NCBI GenBank assembly: GCA_017398045.1
Contig: JAFQHI010000004.1
Span: 1 to 64,000, forward strand
DNA: 64,000 nucleotides
Reading direction: 5' to 3'
Origin: Alistipes sp.
GTDB lineage: Bacteria; Bacteroidota; Bacteroidia; Bacteroidales; Rikenellaceae
The notes under the pieces are model-generated. The model did not search any database and was not told the origin of the DNA. It saw nothing but the letters and a program-made list of their open reading frames with translations. Position 1 is the first letter of the stretch. Each line of letters starts with the position of its first letter. The translations under genes were made by a program, and so were the position numbers. This document shows positions 60,519 through 64,000 of this stretch, piece after piece.

Positions 60519-62288
60519 CTAATAACCCGGGTTCTGGTCCTCCTCGGTCATCGCGGCGTTAGCATCGATAGCAGCCTGCGGGATAGGCCACAGGAGCTTC
60601 TCGCCAATGATCGAAGCAGCGTTGCCCTTCAGGTGCTCGTTGTAGAGGTTGTTGTACTCTACGAGCTTCTGCGTGCGGCGCAAATCCATGCGACGCTGGC
60701 CGTTACCGAACATCTCACGAGCCGACTCCTCCAGAATCTTGTCAATCGTTACCGTCGTCTCCTTGGCCAGACCGGCACGCACGCGCGTAGCGTTCAGGCG
60801 GTCCAGAGCCTTCGCACTGTCACCGGCCTTGAGGTAAGCCTCGGCAGCCACGAAGAAAATCTCGGGCAGCGTGATGAGGTGCACGTCACGGAACGACTTG
60901 CTGTAATAGTTCGGGTTGGTGCAGTCATCAAACTTGCGGCAGGGCTGCGTCGACCAGGTCTTGGCCAGGGCATCCGTCGTATCGAACTTACGCGTACCCT
61001 CCTTATCGGGATCGTACTCATCGTGGTAAACGCCCCACGGCTCCATTACCCACGTCTTCTCCTGCTGAGGAATAATGAAGGTATTCTTGCGGTTCTCGGG
61101 ATCCTGGGCACGCCAAGCCTTGATATCCTCCAGCGTATCCCACCAAGCGGGGTAGTAAACAGCTACGATCTTACCCATAGCCGAGTTGCCATTGGCATAC
61201 CAGCCAAAGTAATCACCGATTGCGGCACCCGTCTTGTCGTTCTTGAACAACGTCGTCGAAACCTGCGAGAAGTCCTCCTTCACGAGCAGCTCACGCATGA
61301 AGGTAGCGTCGTAGCGCTTATCCTCCTTCGTGAAGAGCTTGAGCATACGCAGCGTCGGCAGACCGGCCGAACGACCCTGCTTCATACCCTCCTCGACACC
61401 ACCGTAGTAGTTCGAGAAGTAGGCCTGGTAGTTGTTGTTGAAACCATCGGGGTCGTGCGAAGCGTCCGTGAACTCGATATCGAAGATGAACTCCTCGTTA
61501 TCGTCACCCGAACGGTCGGCAGCCCACAGGTCTGCGAACTCGGTCTTGAGCTGGCGGCCGGCGATCACCTGATCAGCCAACTTGGCAGCCTCACCGAAGT
61601 ACGACGTGTTGTTCAAGTCCCATGCAGCCGACAGATAGGTCTTGGCCAAGAGAGCCTTCGCAGCCTCGATCGAAGCCTCGCCACCACCGGCCGTAGCGGT
61701 CTGAGCCTTGAGGTTGTTGTTCGAAATAATCTCGGTCAGCTCGCCGATAATGTGCTCATACACCTCCTGTGCCGTAGCGCGGGGATAACCCGACACCGCC
61801 GATGCAGCGAACTCGGTTACCAGCGGTACACCACCAAAGTTGTTTACCAGCAGATAGTAGTAGTAGGCAGCCACGAAGCGAGCCTCGTCAATAGCCTTGG
61901 CCTTTACCTCCTCCGAAACGAGCGCAGAGGCAGCGTAATGCTTCACGGCGTAGCACGAGCGAATGGCATCGTAACTCTCGAGGTAGAAGTTCTTAACCGT
62001 ACCGTTCTCGGGCGTGAGGTTCGACCAACGGTGTAGAGCCTCGTTGATGTTACCACGGCCATCACCGTACATATCCGTTCCCGCAATAAAGTAGTTATCC
62101 TCGTCACCCGAGTCGTAGATGGACAGCAGCTGGCTGTAAGCATCGTTGACGAGCGACTGGAAACCGGCAGCCGTCTTGAAATAGTCGGCATCGGTCACGT
62201 TGCTCTTATTGTCGGCCGTCAGGAAGTCGTCGCATGCGGTGAGCGACAACGTAGCCATCAGAACGACCAGATATACTAATTTTTTCAT
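60519..62288 (-). CDS. RagB/SusD family nutrient uptake lipoprotein
   Basis: The 589-residue outer surface lipoprotein has the signal MKKLVYLVVLMATLSLTACDDFL (split; lipidated Cys near residue 19) followed by the SusD fold: helical TPR-like units with SYDAIRSCYAVKHYA and VAAYYYYLLVNNFGGVPLV, and a C-terminal part with EESAREMFGNGQRRMDLRR and LLWPIPQAAIDANAAMTEEDQNPGY (typical ending). SusD binds oligosaccharide or other nutrients over the SusC channel. It follows SusC by 20 bases. The substrate is unknown; no specific enzyme gene is adjacent. Confidence 0.95.
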   Translation of the reverse strand: MKKLVYLVVLMATLSLTACDDFLTADNKSNVTDADYFKTAAGFQSLVNDAYSQLLSIYDSGDEDNYFIAGTDMYGDGRGNINEALHRWSNLTPENGTVKNFYLESYDAIRSCYAVKHYAASALVSEEVKAKAIDEARFVAAYYYYLLVNNFGGVPLVTEFAASAVSGYPRATAQEVYEHIIGELTEIISNNNLKAQTATAGGGEASIEAAKALLAKTYLSAAWDLNNTSYFGEAAKLADQVIAGRQLKTEFADLWAADRSGDDNEEFIFDIEFTDASHDPDGFNNNYQAYFSNYYGGVEEGMKQGRSAGLPTLRMLKLFTKEDKRYDATFMRELLVKEDFSQVSTTLFKNDKTGAAIGDYFGWYANGNSAMGKIVAVYYPAWWDTLEDIKAWRAQDPENRKNTFIIPQQEKTWVMEPWGVYHDEYDPDKEGTRKFDTTDALAKTWSTQPCRKFDDCTNPNYYSKSFRDVHLITLPEIFFVAAEAYLKAGDSAKALDRLNATRVRAGLAKETTVTIDKILEESAREMFGNGQRRMDLRRTQKLVEYNNLYNEHLKGNAASIIGEKLLWPIPQAAIDANAAMTEEDQNPGY

Positions 62289-62308
62289 ATTTCTCAACTA
62301 TTTTAGGA

Positions 62309-64000
62309 TTAGAACTTCAGGTTGGCACCGAACTGATAGGTTACCGAAGCGGGACCACCGTTCACAAGACCGGCGCTTGCCCACTCAGGATCGAAGCCCT
62401 CGTAATCGGTCCAGCAGAACGGATTCAGTACGTTCACGTAGAGGCGCAAGCTCTTTACGTGAATCTTCTTCATCCAAGCCTTCGGGAAGGTGTAACCCAA
62501 GCAGATGTTCTTCACCTTCACGAACGACGTGTCGTGGTACTGGTAACCCTCCTGCTTGGCGCTACCCTTCGACGAGAACCAACCACCAGCCGTCTTGTCG
62601 GCATTGGTCGGGTAGGGGTACTTACCCGGCTTCGACTCGGTCAGCTGAATGATATCGCCGTTGTCATCCAATACATAGGCACCTGCGGGGATGTAGTAGT
62701 CGAAGTTGAACTTCTGACGACCGCGGTCGTTGTAGTCCATATACTGCTCGTGGAAGTACGAACGGCTCCACTGACCCTGCTTCGTGTAAATCGTGAACGA
62801 GAAGTCAAAGCCCTTGAAGGCCATCGACGACAAGAGGCTACCCATCCACTTCGGGTCGGTGCAACCGAAAATCTGCTTGTCGTCGTCCGAAATCTTACCG
62901 TCGTTGTTCCAGTCGTGAACACCCATCTCGCCTTCCATCCAGCCGTACTTGTCATAGACCTCCTGGAGGGTGTAGTTAATCGGGCCGTCCTTCGTAATCA
63001 TCGTTACGCCCTTGTCCGAAATCACGTCGGTGTGCTTGTAGTCGCGCAGCACGTTGATACGCTCGCCGATGAACCAGTTCTTACCGTAGTCGTCACCGTT
63101 CGGCAGCTCCTTAATCTTGCTCCAGTTGCGCGAGTAGTTCACGTTCACATCCCAGGTGAAGTTCTTCGAACGAATCACACCAAACTTGAAGCCCAGCTCG
63201 ATACCGGCATTGCGAATCGAACCGATGTTGGTCGTGATGCTCGTCTCACCCGTCTCAACAGGAACCGTCGAGTTCATAATCTGGCCATCCGAAAGACGCG
63301 AATAGACGTCAGCCGTCAAACCGAGGCGACCGTTGAAGGCCGAGAAATCGACACCGGCGTCGAACTCCTTAACCTCCTCCCAAACCAGACCTGCATCAAT
63401 CAGGCCGTTGGGGTAGTAACCCTGAACCTCCGAGCCACCGATAATTACATACGAGGGACCCGAAGCGGTCGAAGCCGTCACATAGTCACCTACGTTGTTG
63501 TTACCCGTCACACCGTACGATACGCGGAGCTTCAGGTTATCGAGCCACGAGGCGTTCTTCATCCAATTCTCCTCCGACATACGCCATGCCAAAGCGGCCG
63601 AGGGGAAGTAACCCCAGCGGTTGTCCTTTGCAAAGCGCGACGAACCATCGGCACGGAAGGTAACCGTAGCCATGTACTTACCCTTGTACGAGTAGTTGGC
63701 ACGAGCAGCGAACGATACGAGCGACGACTCGGTATAGCCCGAATCGATAGCCATACCCTCCGAACCGGCCTTACCCAGTGCATGGTAGGACAGCTTGTCG
63801 TCCGAAATGTTGCGACCCGACATCTCGTAGGTCTCCTTGTTCGAAGCATACATCGAGAAGAGACCCATTGCATTGAGCGAGTGGTCACCCCAGGTCTTCG
63901 CGTAGTCAATCTGGTTATCCCACGTCCAATCCAGACGGTCGGTATTGACCACCGAAGCCGAGTTGTACTTCTTGTTCTGGAAGTAGGCCGAACCCTTCGG
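62309..64000 (-). CDS. SusC/RagA family TonB-linked outer membrane protein (partial, 5' end outside window)
   Basis: Only the C-terminal 563 residues or so are in the window; the frame is open to the right edge. It shows SusC-type barrel sequences: FRADGSSRFAKDNRWGYFPSAALAWRMSEENW (as separate motifs RADGSSRFA and GYFPSAALAWR), LRVSYGVTGNNNVGDY, DVYSRLSDGQIMNSTVP, and the ending LRLYVNVLNPFCWTDYEGFDPEW with a final aromatic-rich strand GANLKF. It forms the channel half of a SusCD pump with the following SusD gene. The plug and signal regions must lie to the right. Confidence 0.96.
   Translation of the reverse strand, partial: PKGSAYFQNKKYNSASVVNTDRLDWTWDNQIDYAKTWGDHSLNAMGLFSMYASNKETYEMSGRNISDDKLSYHALGKAGSEGMAIDSGYTESSLVSFAARANYSYKGKYMATVTFRADGSSRFAKDNRWGYFPSAALAWRMSEENWMKNASWLDNLKLRVSYGVTGNNNVGDYVTASTASGPSYVIIGGSEVQGYYPNGLIDAGLVWEEVKEFDAGVDFSAFNGRLGLTADVYSRLSDGQIMNSTVPVETGETSITTNIGSIRNAGIELGFKFGVIRSKNFTWDVNVNYSRNWSKIKELPNGDDYGKNWFIGERINVLRDYKHTDVISDKGVTMITKDGPINYTLQEVYDKYGWMEGEMGVHDWNNDGKISDDDKQIFGCTDPKWMGSLLSSMAFKGFDFSFTIYTKQGQWSRSYFHEQYMDYNDRGRQKFNFDYYIPAGAYVLDDNGDIIQLTESKPGKYPYPTNADKTAGGWFSSKGSAKQEGYQYHDTSFVKVKNICLGYTFPKAWMKKIHVKSLRLYVNVLNPFCWTDYEGFDPEWASAGLVNGGPASVTYQFGANLKF

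Overview
The window looks like a piece of a Bacteroidales chromosome of moderately high GC. The family Rikenellaceae (an Alistipes-like genus) is my best guess, but that is inference. Evidence for the phylum: a SusC/SusD pair, NigD-like, DUF4491 and DUF4890 proteins, PorV/PorQ-type and DcaP-type outer membrane proteins, short lipoprotein signals, almost no Shine-Dalgarno sequences, and many promoters of the Bacteroidetes type (TTTG or TTG, about 19 bases, then TAnnTTTG). The gene set is mostly core. I see no phage, insertion sequence or CRISPR array.

Layout. 1-8.3 kb: protein tyrosine phosphatase, PorV/PorQ-like barrel, glyA, a GH3 glycosidase, and a glmM-M20 peptidase operon. 8.4-14.8 kb, plus strand: nucleoside phosphorylase, dnaN, an ExoX-like exonuclease, a LysM/periplasmic-binding protein, rex, a kinase-less FAD synthetase and a thioesterase. 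14.9-30 kb: htpG, nitroreductase, YhhN, the dnaE-trxA-mutarotase operon, the hisS-S41 protease-DedA-aroE operon and ettA. 30-43 kb: envelope and redox genes (TonB-C-like protein, rubrerythrin, CapA, DUF4491, DcaP-like porin, phosphoesterase), a RibD-like fusion with swapped domain order, a large TonB-type receptor, DUF4890, and a LytS/LytTR two-component pair. 43-54 kb: gamma carbonic anhydrase, mazG, pheT, trpB2, lipoproteins, a beta-lactamase-fold hydrolase, and lysA with a DMT exporter. 54-64 kb: lepA, acyl-CoA ligase, a GH43 lipoprotein, tRNA-Gly(CCC), nitroreductase, and SusD followed by SusC, which runs off the right edge.

The strongest find is upstream of trpB2 (48578-48771, minus strand). 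A consensus promoter is followed by a 20-codon leader ORF with three consecutive Trp codons. Next comes a 12-bp terminator hairpin with nine T. An 11-bp alternative pairing joins the end of the leader ORF to the 5' arm of that terminator. This is a complete layout for ribosome-mediated tryptophan attenuation. Other notable points are two odd riboflavin/flavin genes (RibD-like domains in reversed order; RibF without its kinase half), three genes whose promoters put the start codon at or next to the transcription start, and several families of short intergenic repeat tracts used again and again across the window. No stretch longer than 300 bases lacks a gene.
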